This document shows, piece by piece, positions 10,699-22,796 of a DNA stretch of 64,000 bases (positions are counted from its first letter, which is position 1; each line of letters begins with the position of its first letter). The stretch is from assembly GCF_000801105.2 (NCBI RefSeq), contig NC_079512.1, positions 39,883,848 to 39,947,847 of the forward strand, written 5' to 3'. The notes under the pieces were generated by a model that saw only the letters and a list, made by a program, of their open reading frames with translations, was not told where the DNA came from and did no database searches. Source of the DNA: Raphanus sativus (taxonomy: Eukaryota > Streptophyta > Magnoliopsida > Brassicales > Brassicaceae). A program made the translations under genes and the position numbers.

Positions 10699-13600
10699 TC
10701 AAACACTAAGCTTAGGGGAGAAGTCTGAGCTTATAAAAGGAGCTGAAAACTCATCAAAACAAGCCATTCTGATACGCTCTGGCGTGGCTGGAGTCTCCAG
10801 AGGGAACCAGTTGGTGAGACCCACCTCGGTTCTAGCAGCTTTGATCGCTTCTTTGATCGCAAAGAAGACTGATGATGCAAGAAAGAAGGGTGGCTCACCT
10901 ACTGCTTTAGATGAATGTATCGCCTTTTTGTTCGGATTCCCCTGTTTCAATAAAGTACACAATCTCATGTTTCAGTTTCATAAGGGTTGGTTTGCTCTTG
11001 TTCTTGTAGTTAGTTGCATACCTTGAGAAGAGAAACATTGAGGTTGAATGGAACGTCGTTAATTGAAGGTATTTTGTAGTTTCCTGGTCCGCAAGTCAGT
11101 AAAGTTCCCGGTCGTATCCATTTATGAGCTGCATCTCCCCATTTGAGTTCTTCTAAAGCTACCCAACCTAGTCCTTGTACAAATGCTCCTTCTATCTGCA
11201 AATAATGATTTCAAAATAAAACAATCTTACTTTTTTAAAGATGCATTTGAGGAAGAGAGAAGAAGGAAGGCGCACTTGTCCAACATCAATGGCAGGGTTA
11301 AGAGAATATCCGAGGTCCAACATTATATCAGCTGCTCTTGTGTGAAAATCACCAGTCAGAGTATCTATCTCAACTTCAGCAAAGGCAGCTCCATATGTGT
11401 AGTATCTAAATGCATTCCCTTTTCCAGATATCCAGTCAAATCCAATATCGGGAACGATGTGAAATCCGTGAGCTGATAGGTCTATCCGTTGAAAGTAGCA
11501 GGCACTTACCAGCTACATATACAGTCACAGGCAAAACAGAGTTTTCATCAAAACTGGTCCAAGTTTATATCAAAGTGCAGGCAGGAGAAAAAAAAAATAC
11601 CTCGGCAAATGTGTTGAAACTGTGCTTAGAAGCAACAGGCTCCATTCTTGCTATAATCTGCTCACAGGCGTCTAAAACTGCAGCACCATACATATCAGAG
11701 CTCGCAGATGCAGCAGTTGGTGACGCATTTGGAACCTATTAACATACATAAGAACATTTATTTGATTTTATGTCTTGTAACAGTGTTCCATTTTAAATTC
11801 TAAGACATATAAACTTACCTTGTCGGTGCTTGTCTCTGACACGAAAACTGAACTGAGCGGAATGTTAAAAGCGGATGCAGCAACTTGAGCAACCTTTGTA
11901 TGCAATCCTTGACCCATCTCAACACCTCCATGTGTCACCAAAACAGTCCCATCGGTGTAAACATGAACAAGAGCACCGGCCTGTAACAGCCACACAATGT
12001 GTAAAATTAAAAATGATGGAAGTATCTAAAAATCTTTTCTTTACAGTTAGATTACTAAGTTCCGAAGGAAAAAAAAAACATTACCTGATTCATGAACTTT
12101 GTAGTGAATGATATGCCAAATTTTGTGGGAACTATAGCTACACCACGCTTTTTCCACCGATTATGGCTATTAAACTCATCAGCTTCTCTACGAGCATTTA
12201 AGAAGTTGGAGGATGCTTTCAGCTCTGTCCAAAGCTGTTGTAATGTGCAGTACTGAAGGGACTGAGAGTAATGTGTGATGGAGCCTTCCTCTTGAAAGTT
12301 CATCTCCTAATTAAAGCAGACACACCAGAAAACATTAAAACAAGAAACTGGCAACTACAAACTTTCAGGACAATGAAGAAGGTCAGAAAGACATTCAACT
12401 CACTTTGATTTCTTCAGGGCTTTTATCAAGCTCTGCTGCGATTCTTTGAATCCAGTTTTCAGTAATGAGCATACCTTGGGGCCCTCCAAACCCTCGGAAA
12501 GCAGTGTTGCTGGGAAAATTAGTAAAGCAAACGTTCCCTACGATCCTTACGTGTGGGATCTCATAAACATTATCCGAGTGAAACATGGCACGTTCGAGGA
12601 TAGCAAGGGAAAGATCCAAAGAGTTTCCACCATTGTTGTAGATTTCAAGATCCAACGCCAATATTTTTCCTTCATTCGTAAATCCAACCTGCAAAAGGTA
12701 GCAGAAAACAAATAAAAGGATTTTTTAGTTTGTCTAACAATCCATCTCTTTCTTCTATTCTCAACTGTTCAGCCATTTCTTTACTTATTGTCTGCTGGCT
12801 AATACCTTGCCTATGAATTTAAGGAAAACTTTAAATAGCAGAGAAAGATACCTTGTACTTTCCAATGAAACTGTGACGATGACCAGTTATCATCATGTCT
12901 ACATCTCTGTCCAGTATGAGCTTCACAGGACGATTCAACAGGTAGGAAGGAACAGCAGCTGCTGCAGCAATGAAAGCTGATCTTGTTTCTTTACCACCAA
13001 AGCCACCTCCAATTCTTTTTGTTTTGCATACCACTTTAGACATTGGAAGACCCAGAACATGAGACACATATTTCTGGTGCTTTTGAGGAGCCTGCATATT
13101 TATCAAAACCACCAATATTGCTTAAACTAGCTGATCCCTAATGGTTATCAGTTCCAGGGAGCTTATGGCAGTACGCTATTGTAAGTGATGCAGATACTAA
13201 ATACTTACTTGAGTGGATGAAATCATATGAACTTCGTTTCCTCCATCCAGTGTCCAGACCAAACTACCATGAGGCTCCAAGTAAAAGTGTTCTTGATCAC
13301 CGATTTGAACTTCTCCCTCTATTATCCTGTCACACTCACCAGATTGAAAGCATAGCTCAACATCCCCTTTCCTTAGCCTTTTCTCTGTGTTCGGATGGAA
13401 ACTTTTAGCATTAATAGCCTCCTTGATTGATAATATAGCTGGTAGCTCCTCATATTTAACTTCAACTTTTCCTGCTGCAGTTTTTGCATTCTCATGTGTA
13501 TCTGCGACAACCACACCAATGACCTGAAATACCAAATGCAATTCAATGAGATAATTGTAAAGGAAATAAACTAGATTAACATGGAAACTCTCGTTTGCTT

Positions 13601-16572
13601 TCTGGCACAAGAACAGTTTTGCCAGAAATAGTTCTCTATGACGCATAGAAACTTCAATCTTCGTCAGCAACAACAATTGGTTCCCATTGAGTCTCCACAG
13701 AAAATATCAGAAAGAAAGCCAAAATAGAGGTTTCAAGTTTGCTTACTTGTCCAACACATGTGACCACGTCCGTAGCAAATAATTCTTCGTCAGCAACAAC
13801 TGGTCCAATCATGTTATCACCAGGAATATCTTTGGCAAGAAACAGACCAACAAAACCAAGTGACGATTTGGCAGCTGAATCATCAATAGAAAGGATGAGA
13901 GCGTGTGGCACTTTGCTTAGCACTAAAGCAGCATGCAAGGTATTAGGAGGCACTGGGGTATCATCAGTATATTCTGCTTCCCCTGTGACCTACATGAAAA
14001 TACAAGTGTTGGAAACAAACTTATAGAATTATTTATTTTTTTACTGACCAAGACACTAACCTACAACAAAATACACCAAAAGAAACATTTATTAGCTAGA
14101 GGTTCTCAACTATCCTAATAGCAAATAATATCTAGCCATGCCTAAGCTTATGGAGATGATAATGGAGAAGTTTAGACTTGAGATAGAGAGACCATAAACT
14201 ATATGAAGAGGAATCGGAAGTTAAGAATTCCTTAAGTAAATTTCGCAATCGTAAGCCTTTTGTAGTAGAAATGATAATTCACCCACCATTATCAAAATGG
14301 AGAAACAATCTGAGTACGGTAAATAGAGAAACATACCTGCATTCTAGCTGAAAGATGGACCTCCGGCGAGCCAACAGATGTTCCTTGTTTTACTGTATCA
14401 TAATCTTGTTTCCCACTTCTAGATAACCGAGGAACAGGCTGCACCGCTGATATATGGGAGGGTGGGAAAGTCTCTATAGTGGGGTATACATTATGTACAT
14501 CATGAGAAACCCATAAGAAAAACTTAAAGAAGAAGCTCAGGGTTAGAGACTTCCGGAACTCCACCATTCCACCAGGAGCATCTTCCTTAATTAAGACATC
14601 GCTCTGTATGACATTAAGAGCATCTTGCAGAAGACCTTTATTCCATTTCTTTCCAATTAAAAACTCCTCAGTCTTTCTCGCACGCAACGAAAGAGGAGCC
14701 ACACCACCATAAGCAATTGATGCATCAGAAACAAACAATTCTTGACCTTTCTCTTCAAGAAACACACGCATTCCACCGTTAACAATAGCTATATCATCAT
14801 CCCTACGATGGGCCTGCTTAAATTCTTTCACGTACTCCAAGGGCCTTGTCCATGGAAGGAAGACCGAGAGTAAGATCTCGTTGCTTGCCATATCCACCTT
14901 ACGATAACCAAGGAAGAAATCTTTAGCAGGGATGGACCTAACTACTCCGTTGCAGCTGATTATCCGAAACTCTGCTCTTGACGCCATCCAAAGAGGATTT
15001 AAATCAGATATTGGACTAGCTGTACAAATGTTTCCACCAATGCACGCAACGTTTCTTATCTGTGTCCCAGCAAACCACTTTAGCTGTTCAATAAAAGCCT
15101 TGCATGCTGATGTTTCATGCTCAGGACGCTCCTTTACAACCCTTCTGAATAACTTCAAGAGTTCAGAAAGTCTCACACCCGAACCAAGCTCTACTCCACT
15201 GTCATCTACGTTCAATGCATTAAGCTCTGGGACTTGAGCAACAGAGATTAGCACCTGATACTGCAACCTCTTCAGTCTCATTTCAATTCCCACCTCCGTA
15301 TTCCCCACAAGCAGCTTAGCATCAAGATAATTTGCTTTGAGCTGAAGTAAGTTCTGAAGGCTTACGGGTCTAAACCATGTGAGTCCCCCATTTCCTCTTA
15401 ACTTTAAAGGAAATAATTTCCTCAGAAGAAGCTCAGGAGGAAAAATAAGCTCCTTTTCAGTGTACTTAGCCCCATCTATGTCACTGTAAGAGATGGACTG
15501 AACTCTATCTTCACTACAATTAGCTGCTCCATTAGTTTCTTTTGATCCACAAGAACAAGGTTTGCCAGTAGATGGGCAGATAGTAGAACCATCTTGAAGG
15601 CTAAGTGAGGATACTCCACAGTAAAGAGCATCGTCAGATTTTGCAAACACCCGAAACGCATCAACGATGGGTCTATAACCAGTACATCGACATAAATTCC
15701 CAGCAAGGCATTCTTCAATCTCCTCTTCACAAGGTGAGTTCTTACTTGACCTCAATAACGCATACATGGACATGATAAAACCAGGAGTACAAAACCCACA
15801 CTGGGAACCATGAGAAGATGCCAATGTTTCCTGAGACAATTAAGATCACAAGAATAAGTTTTTAGCAGTAAACATAAACTCACTAGAAATGAGAAGAACT
15901 GAACAAAACTTTACCTGAAGTGGGTGCAAACCGAGTTTGCGATGCCCAACTCCCTCAATGGTTATTACATGCATTCCTTCTACGGAATAAAGAGGTGCTA
16001 AGCAAGCGTTGACAGCATAATGCCTGCAACAACATTCCCAGTTAGGCCAAAGCTTAAGCAAAGTAGAGCCAACATACGAGAGGAAAAGATAGATACTGAC
16101 ACGCATGTCTTGGATTTCAAGTCATAGTTAGAGACCATCACAGTGCAAGCCCCACAACCACCTTCGCCGCATCCCAGCTTTGTCCCGGTCAGTCCTATAT
16201 CTAAAAGAAAACAAGAAAACACGTCTTCAAATTACCAAAACGAATCTATTCAATACACAATCCTCTACAGTTAAAGTCATCTACTTGGCACCACAAACAA
16301 GTAACTGCATCTTTAGGAATATTCCATTGATCCAGATTCTTCAAAAATTGGATCTAAAAAACTGAACCTTTCTGAGCTCAAATTTCAATACTTTCAATCA
16401 TCCCTCTACCTACCAACAGAAGAAGAGGAGCTTTGTGTAGTAAAGTTAACGCACCTCTGAGGTATTCAAGAAGCGTCATATGAGCCAAACCATCTGGCAA
16501 CACTCGACGAACGCCGTTAACGTAGAGTATCGCCTCCATAAACTCCCCTCCCTCGTTCTTCAGCGAACCCAT
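10699..16572 (-). CDS. XDH1: Xanthine dehydrogenase, XDH1 type
   Basis: Fourteen exons: 16572-16455, 16200-16101, 16023-15915, 15830-14337, 13989-13747, 13523-13209, 13091-12852, 12688-12404, 12306-12085, 11980-11819, 11735-11601, 11512-11276, 11195-11022, 10941-10699. Phase is consistent and there is no internal stop, giving 1358 residues (family about 1360). The enzyme oxidises hypoxanthine and xanthine to urate in purine catabolism. Domains in order: first 2Fe-2S cluster ([11 protein letters not shown]), second cluster ([23 protein letters not shown]), FAD domain ([31 protein letters not shown]), and the molybdopterin domain ([27 protein letters not shown] with the catalytic Glu). The start MGSLKNEGG is family-like. 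It shares a 417-bp divergent promoter with RH16. Intron 5 holds a short copy of exon 5 sequence. Arabidopsis has two tandem XDH genes here; this window has one intact gene plus a fragment. Confidence 0.96.
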
Positions 16573-16989
16573 TTCTCAAGTAAAATTTTGGAATCGAAAC
16601 GAAAAGACTGGTGAAACGCTAAGTCAACGAAGCTCAAGTTGTTGGATACGTTCCTTCTTCTTTCTAGTATATAAAAATCATTTCTTTTTTACACGCAGAT
16701 CGATCGCATCCGAAGAGAAGAAGAGATCATCATCCTTCCTTCCTCTTCTATATTATATTACAAACAAACTGTCGTTGTCCATATTTATTGTTTTTCTCCG
16801 ACGAAATTATTTTATATTTTATTTTTATTGTTTCTAAAAAGCCCGGCCCATTAAATGAAAAGCCCAAACCATCAGACAATAAAAGACTTCTTCTTCAACC
16901 TAAAGCGCCGCTTTTGAAAGGCAGCTTCTCCTCTTTCTTCAAACTCGAACTAAACCCTTTCTCCGACGGGTGGAAGCTTCTCTGATTCA
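16573..16989. promoter_or_regulatory. Divergent promoter between XDH1 and RH16
   Basis: 417 bp separate the two start codons. On the RH16 side lies GCCCGGCCCATTAAATG at about 16841, containing a GGCCCA (site II / TCP-type) box, with a second GCCCA word at about 16861 and TAAACCC near 16950. Site II and telo-box-like words are common in promoters of ribosome-biogenesis genes, which fits RH16. TATATAAAA at about 16668 is a possible XDH1-side TATA element when read on the minus strand. Confidence 0.5.
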
Positions 16990-19900
16990 ATGGGTAAGGC
17001 GAAGGTGAAACCTGTGGATGATGTGAAACCGGAAGTGGAAGAAGCTGAGAAAGCTGAGGAAGTTGAAGAACAGAGAGACGGCGGAGAAGTAGCAGCAGAA
17101 GAAGAAGAAGAAGAGGCAGAGCAAGATAAGAGCTTTGAGGAGCTAGGGCTTGATCCTCGTCTCATTCGCGCTTTATCTAAAAAGGGTATAGAGAAACCAA
17201 CTCCTATTCAGCAAACAGCCATTCCTTACATCCTGGTACTCATCAAAATCTCTACCTTTATGCCTTTTTGTTTTTAGAGTCTATCTAAAGCTGATTATTT
17301 TGTTTGTTCTTCTAGGAAGGGAAGGATGTGGTTGCTAGGGCTAAGACTGGCTCAGGGAAGACATTGGCTTACCTTCTCCCATTGCTTCAAAAGCTGTTTT
17401 CAGATTCTGGGAGGAAGGAGAAGAAGCCTGCTCCTTGTGCGTTCGTTCTCGTTCCTTCTCGTGAGCTGTGTCAGCAGGTCTACACTGAGGTTTCTTGGCT
17501 TATCGAGTTGTGTCGTGTTCAGCTTAAAGCTGTGCAGTTGACTAGTAGCATGCCTGTCTCTGCTATGGTTAGTGTTACATCTTCTTTCTTGCAAGTTCGG
17601 CTTTAATCGATTTTTGTAACATTTTTCTAATGTTTTCTTTTTTCTTTTGATTTTTTTTTTCAATTGCAGCGTAACGCATTGGGTGGCTTGCCTGAGATTC
17701 TTGTCACCACGCCTGCTTGTATTCCTAAATGTTTTGCAGATGGGGTTTTAGATCCCGCAGCTATCAGTGACTCCCTTGAGATTTTGGTTCTTGATGAGGT
17801 ATTATAAATGTTCTCCTTCAATGGTTTATAGTGGTGATGAGAAGTAACAGTAGTTTGTGAATTTTCTAGATTATCAAGTAGTTAGCTCTTTAAGTGGAAG
17901 CTGTTTGATTATACATTCTTTGAACGTTTTGAGTATAAGCATTCAATTAATTCTTAGAAGTTATTTTTGTTTATATTGAAGAGGTGTTGATATATTTATG
18001 CTGCTATCAGGCAGATCTTTTGTTGTCGTATGGATATGAAGACAATCTAAGGTCGGTAACTTCCATTGTCCCAAGACGTTGCCAATGCCTTCTTATGTCT
18101 GCTACCACAAGGTAACACATCTCAGTGTAATATTCATACTAGTTAAGCTTATATTTTCCTCTGTGAGGCTGTCTTGAATGGTAAATTCATGTTTGCAAAA
18201 TTGTCAGTTCTGATGTTGAGAAATTGAAGAAATTGATTCTGCACAACCCGGTAGTCTTGACCTTGCAAGAAGGCTCTGACAAGGAAGAGCCCGTCCCAAG
18301 TAATGTTCAGCAGTTTTGGGTATGATTCAGTCTCTTAGATTTGCTTCAAGTCATTTTTGTTGGTTATAAATTCACAGGTTAACGATTTGTGTGTTATCTT
18401 GTCTTAGATTTCTTGCAGTGCTCAGGATAAACTACTTCACATTCTTGCTCTCCTGAAGCTAGAGGTTGTTCAGAAGAAAATTCTGATATTCATCAATACT
18501 ATTGACATGGGTTTCAAGCTGAAGTTATTCTTGGAAAAGGTAAGTTCTGTGTTACCTCATGAGCACCAATTTTTAAACTGTACTATAGTGTAGTAATACT
18601 AGTGAGTTAATTTGATTTTTGGTTCTACCAGTTTGGAATCAAAACTGCAATCTTAAACGGGGAGTTGCCTCAGAATTCTCGGCTTCATATCCTTGAGGTA
18701 CATCACCAAAGTCACACACCAGAAACAAGTTTTCCCTTGAAATATCTTCATCTCATGAGTCATGATTAAACATTGTATGTTTGTACAGCAATTCAATGCA
18801 GGTCTTTTTGATTATTTGATTGCCACGGATGATAATAACCAGACTAAAGAAAAGGAAGAGGTTAAAGGTGAAGAGAACAAGGAGAGTAAAAAGAACAAAA
18901 GGCGTTTCAAACCAAAGCTGGACGCTGAGTTTGGTGTAGTCAGGGGAATTGACTTCAAAAAAGTTCACACGGTACGGTTTTTCTTTTTCATTTTTGTAAT
19001 CGTTGCTGTTCTAATTGCTTTAGATTCTTAACCTTTCCTTGAACCCTTTCTTATGCACAGGTCATAAACTATGACATGCCTCAAAGTGTGACAGGATATA
19101 TTCATCGAATTGGACGTACTGGGAGAGCGTATAGCAGCGGTTCTTCCGTTTCTCTTGTTAGTTTTCTTGTCTTCGTAATACCTTTCTATTGGCATGATCT
19201 CTCTCAAATTTGTAAGTCTAAAGCTCTGCTTTACTTGTCACAGGTGTCTCCTGATGAGATGGAAGGGTTTGAAGAAATCAAATCCTTCTTAGCAGGTGAA
19301 GGGGACAAGGATAGTGATATCATCACACCCTTCCCTTTGTTGACTGAAAATGCTGTTGAGTCTTTAAGATACAGAGCTGAGGTGAGTAGTAATCTCTGTT
19401 GTAAGATTTTTGCTTTATGAAAATGAAGAAGTATTCAAGTTTTTTTTTTTTAATTTGTTGCAGGATATTGCAAAGAGTGTTACAAAAATTGCGATTAGAG
19501 AATCTCGAGCTCAGGATTTGAGAAATGAGATAATCAACTCCGAAAAGTAAGCAAGAGCGACTGTTCTTAAGGTGTGTATTGTTTGTTGTTTGTTCTTTGT
19601 TCTTAGTTTTACTCTTTTCTTTTTTTTCAGGTTAAAGTCTCATTTTGAAGCTAATCCAAGAGACTTGGATCTATTAAAACATGACAAGCTTCTGAGCAAG
19701 ACTGCACCTGCACCACATCTAAGGGACATCCCTGAGTATCTAGTGGACGCAAAGACTCAAGAAGCAAGCAAGATGGTAAAACTAGCCAGAGCCGCCATGG
19801 GGGGTAGTAGAAGATCAGGTGGAGGCGCCAACACAAAGAAGAAACGATCCAGAAAAGGCGGTGACCCACTCAAAACCTTCAGCGCCAATGTAATCACACA

Positions 19901-20069
19901 ACTTACTTTCTCTTTCCACTCGTTGCTTTACTCTATTCGTGCTAACTTACTTTTACACGTTTGCTTTTCTTTGATCAAGCAGGGATCTAAGAGAGGACAC
20001 GGTGGCCAGAAGAAAGATGGTAAAGGATCTAGCGATGGCTCAGCCAACAAGAAACAGAAGACAAATTAA
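16990..20069 (+). CDS. RH16: DEAD-box ATP-dependent RNA helicase, RH16 (DDX56/Dbp9 type)
   Basis: Thirteen exons: 16990-17235, 17316-17567, 17670-17798, 18011-18111, 18208-18319, 18408-18539, 18632-18697, 18789-18971, 19061-19156, 19244-19381, 19464-19546, 19631-19889, 19983-20069. They give 627 residues with no break. An acidic N-terminus is followed by the helicase motifs: Q motif [12 protein letters not shown], Walker [11 protein letters not shown], Ia [12 protein letters not shown] split over the exon 3/4 junction, [11 protein letters not shown] and [10 protein letters not shown] Lys/Glu-rich insert before motif V ([12 protein letters not shown]) and a basic C-terminus ([19 protein letters not shown]) match the Dbp9/DDX56 group, which acts in 60S ribosome assembly in the nucleolus. 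Function is inferred from the family. Position and sequence fit At4g34910. Confidence 0.95.
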
Positions 20070-20329
20070 GATTCTCTCTCCTTTTCGCACTTGTAATTCA
20101 GTTTTGACTCGTTCTGATCACAAAAGTAGACAAGAGCCAGCAATCTCTAGCTCTGTTCTGTAGTATCACAAAGCTTTTTCCGAGCATATTGTTAGCTTTT
20201 TTGAGTTATTTTTCGGATATAGATTTTTGTTACCTTATATGATGCTCAATTGCTCATCAACAACAAATCAGAGTTTCGTATTTAATACATCTCTGCAATA
20301 GATTTTTAATATTGGTAAAAGCAAACAGC

Positions 20330-20550
20330 TCAAACACTAAGCTTAGTGCAGAAATCTGAGCTTGCAAAAGGATCAGTGAACTCGTCAAAACAAGCCATTC
20401 TTATACGTTCAGGAGTGGCTGGAGTCTCCGGAGGGAACCAGTTGGTAAGTCCAACCTCGCTTCTAGCTGCTCTGATCGCTTCCTTGATTGCAAAGAAGAC
20501 TGATGATGCAAGAAAGAACGGTGGCTCACCCACTGCTTTATATGAGTGTA
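20330..20550 (-). pseudogene. Xanthine dehydrogenase 3'-end fragment (XDH2-like)
   Basis: About 72 codons match the last exon of [42 protein letters not shown] and a final KLSV with stop at 20330-20332. Homology to the intact gene's 10699-10920 starts just before the stop and ends abruptly at about 20550, where the sequence becomes unrelated. The fragment differs from XDH1 at many sites (for example RAARSEVG versus KAARTEVG), so it is not a recent copy. It lies 260 bp beyond the RH16 stop, convergent with it. In the Arabidopsis order both XDH genes lie on the other side of RH16. Confidence 0.9.
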
Positions 20551-20972
20551 AAAATTACGAAAAGTTCTTAAACAAAAACAATCATAGACAATCTCCAACA
20601 ATCCAATCGTTCAATTTTTTTTTCTGGCAATGACTACAGTCCATCCCATCGTAAAAGAAAACTGGATGACCAATTTAGCAGTGGAGAAACTTTTTTTTTT
20701 TTGGAATGCTGAAATTCCACATCAAAGGTTCAAATGGGCCAACACTAGTATACAAAAAAACTTAGACCAATCTAAATATTATCAATGGGGTTTTTAGTTG
20801 ATAAACTATGATTTAGTATACAAGATTCTCTCGCCAGAGCCACAGACGAAATCCGGATACCTATTGAAACTTACTTGGGTGACAAGTTACGTCAATTCTT
20901 TATACATCAAGACGATAACTTGTTAGACAAGCCGATTTGTATATCATCATTTCAGACAGCATTGGACCGTTA
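20551..20972. other. Spacer before Helitron A
   Basis: AT-rich DNA with a poly-T run at 20691-20701. No frame, RNA or repeat boundary could be supported. Confidence 0.4.
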
Positions 20973-22494
20973 TCTTATATAATAAAGTTGGCTTTTTTTT
21001 CTCCTTGGGGGAATAATGCCATGTGGCATTCTCCTTTTAATAATTAAAATTTTTTCTCAATTCTATTTAATGTGTTTTGGTGTTAATTGTCATTAGATGT
21101 TAGTTTATTTTTGTTATTGAGAATTTATTGCAATGGTATTTTAATTTTGGATTGGAACTTTAATTTATTATGAATTTTATGTCTTGATTTTTTTTAGATT
21201 TCATAACTCTTTATGTAACATATTTTTTTAAATACTTTAAACTATTTTTTAATATTCTATATGTCAAATAAAAATACAAAAATGGAAACTAAAGTTAAGT
21301 ATTTTCATTTATCCAACTTTATTATATAAGATAAAACTAATTCATTTACTAAATCACGGTTCATCCACGGTTGACCCAATGATCCAGAGACTCGGTAAAT
21401 CGTCCGGTTCAATATCCGGGTCAGGTGTCAAAACACTGGTTTATAAGATTTTTTTGTATTTCATGTTGACGATGGAGAATGGAGCCTCTACGATTCTCCT
21501 TCTTTAACGCAATTAACGTAACCGTCATATAATCAATCTAAAAATTCCACTGATCCCACTCTAATAATGTTTAGTAATTGATAGCGATTCAAGTCCAAAA
21601 GACTAACATTTGGTCTATTGATATTGACACATAAACTCTATGGTATCTTCGTATGTTACACTGTGCAAGGAAACCAATAACTTCCATGATGCATGCTATC
21701 CGTGTTTACATTTTAAAAACTGTGAACATGATTAATATACTCTTAAAACTTAGGGAAATTGGGTGAAATATACACAAAAAAAAACAAAATTCACTAACTA
21801 ACTAAAAACACCCTCTTTCTCCTACTTTCTCTTCCTATCTCTCTCTAGAGAGTCTCTCCCAAAATCTATTTTTTTTGGTTATTAAGCAAAAAAACCCAAC
21901 TTAAGGAAAAAAATAATCATTACTTGGTTGCTAAAGTTATTTAAAGTTGATGTAAACCACACACCACCCTCACCATTAATCTTTTGCACCACACTAACCA
22001 TTTATTTTCAAAACCATTACTAAATACAATAAGTCAGCAAACATGAATGTCAAAGATAGCTAAAAATTGTCTTTCTCATAATTGTTATAGATGCTAATAT
22101 CTCATATATAGTTATTTTAATAATTAATATATAGTTCATATATAATTATTTTAATAATTAATAATATAAGTATGTTCTCTATATAAAACATCAACTTTGT
22201 TTTATGTTTAAATTTCAACTAAATTAATTTTGTTATAACTATCGACTTTTTATTCTATTTTTATTAAATCTATTAGTAACAACCACTTATACTATTACAC
22301 TTTGAACTAAACAACTTCAAACAAAGTAATGCAATACGGTCACTAACCACTATCAAAAAGATCGGAAAATATTATTTTAATATATTTTATTTTCATATTT
22401 AACATATTTTATTTGTTAAGACCATATAATAATTTATAAATTTATGTAAGAGTATAACATACGAACCCGGCGCGTAGCGCCGGAAAATCACTAG
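20973..22494 (+). mobile_element. Non-autonomous Helitron A
   Basis: The 5' end is TCTTATATAATAAAGTTGG, preceded by A. The 3' end is a GC hairpin (stem CCGGCGC/GCGCCGG, 22467-22483) followed by AAAATCA and CTAG at 22491-22494, then T. This gives the TC...hairpin...CTRR structure inserted between A and T that defines Helitrons. No Rep/helicase frame is present, so it is non-autonomous. The exact reverse complement of the 19-base 5' end occurs at 21313-21331, also flanked correctly, so the element may be compound or nested. Confidence 0.85.
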
Positions 22495-22796
22495 TATATA
22501 TATAATCTGTAGCAACAATTAATCTCAAATGTTTCAAATAACCATGTCACTATAATTATATTGAAGAATCCGATTCAGTTTATGTACATCAAGAAAACAC
22601 AGATTCATCTGAGGAAAACCAAATGTCTAATATTAGGATCTTTTCATCTTCCATTGTAAAATTTTCGGAGAAATTAACGTTTCACCTTTACCTCATTCCC
22701 CTCTGTGCCTCCCTCTCTCTCTCTCTCTCCGCCGTAGTCTCCGGCGAAACAGCCCCTTTAGCGGTCACATTTGCTTTCCTTTTGATTTGATTCTTT

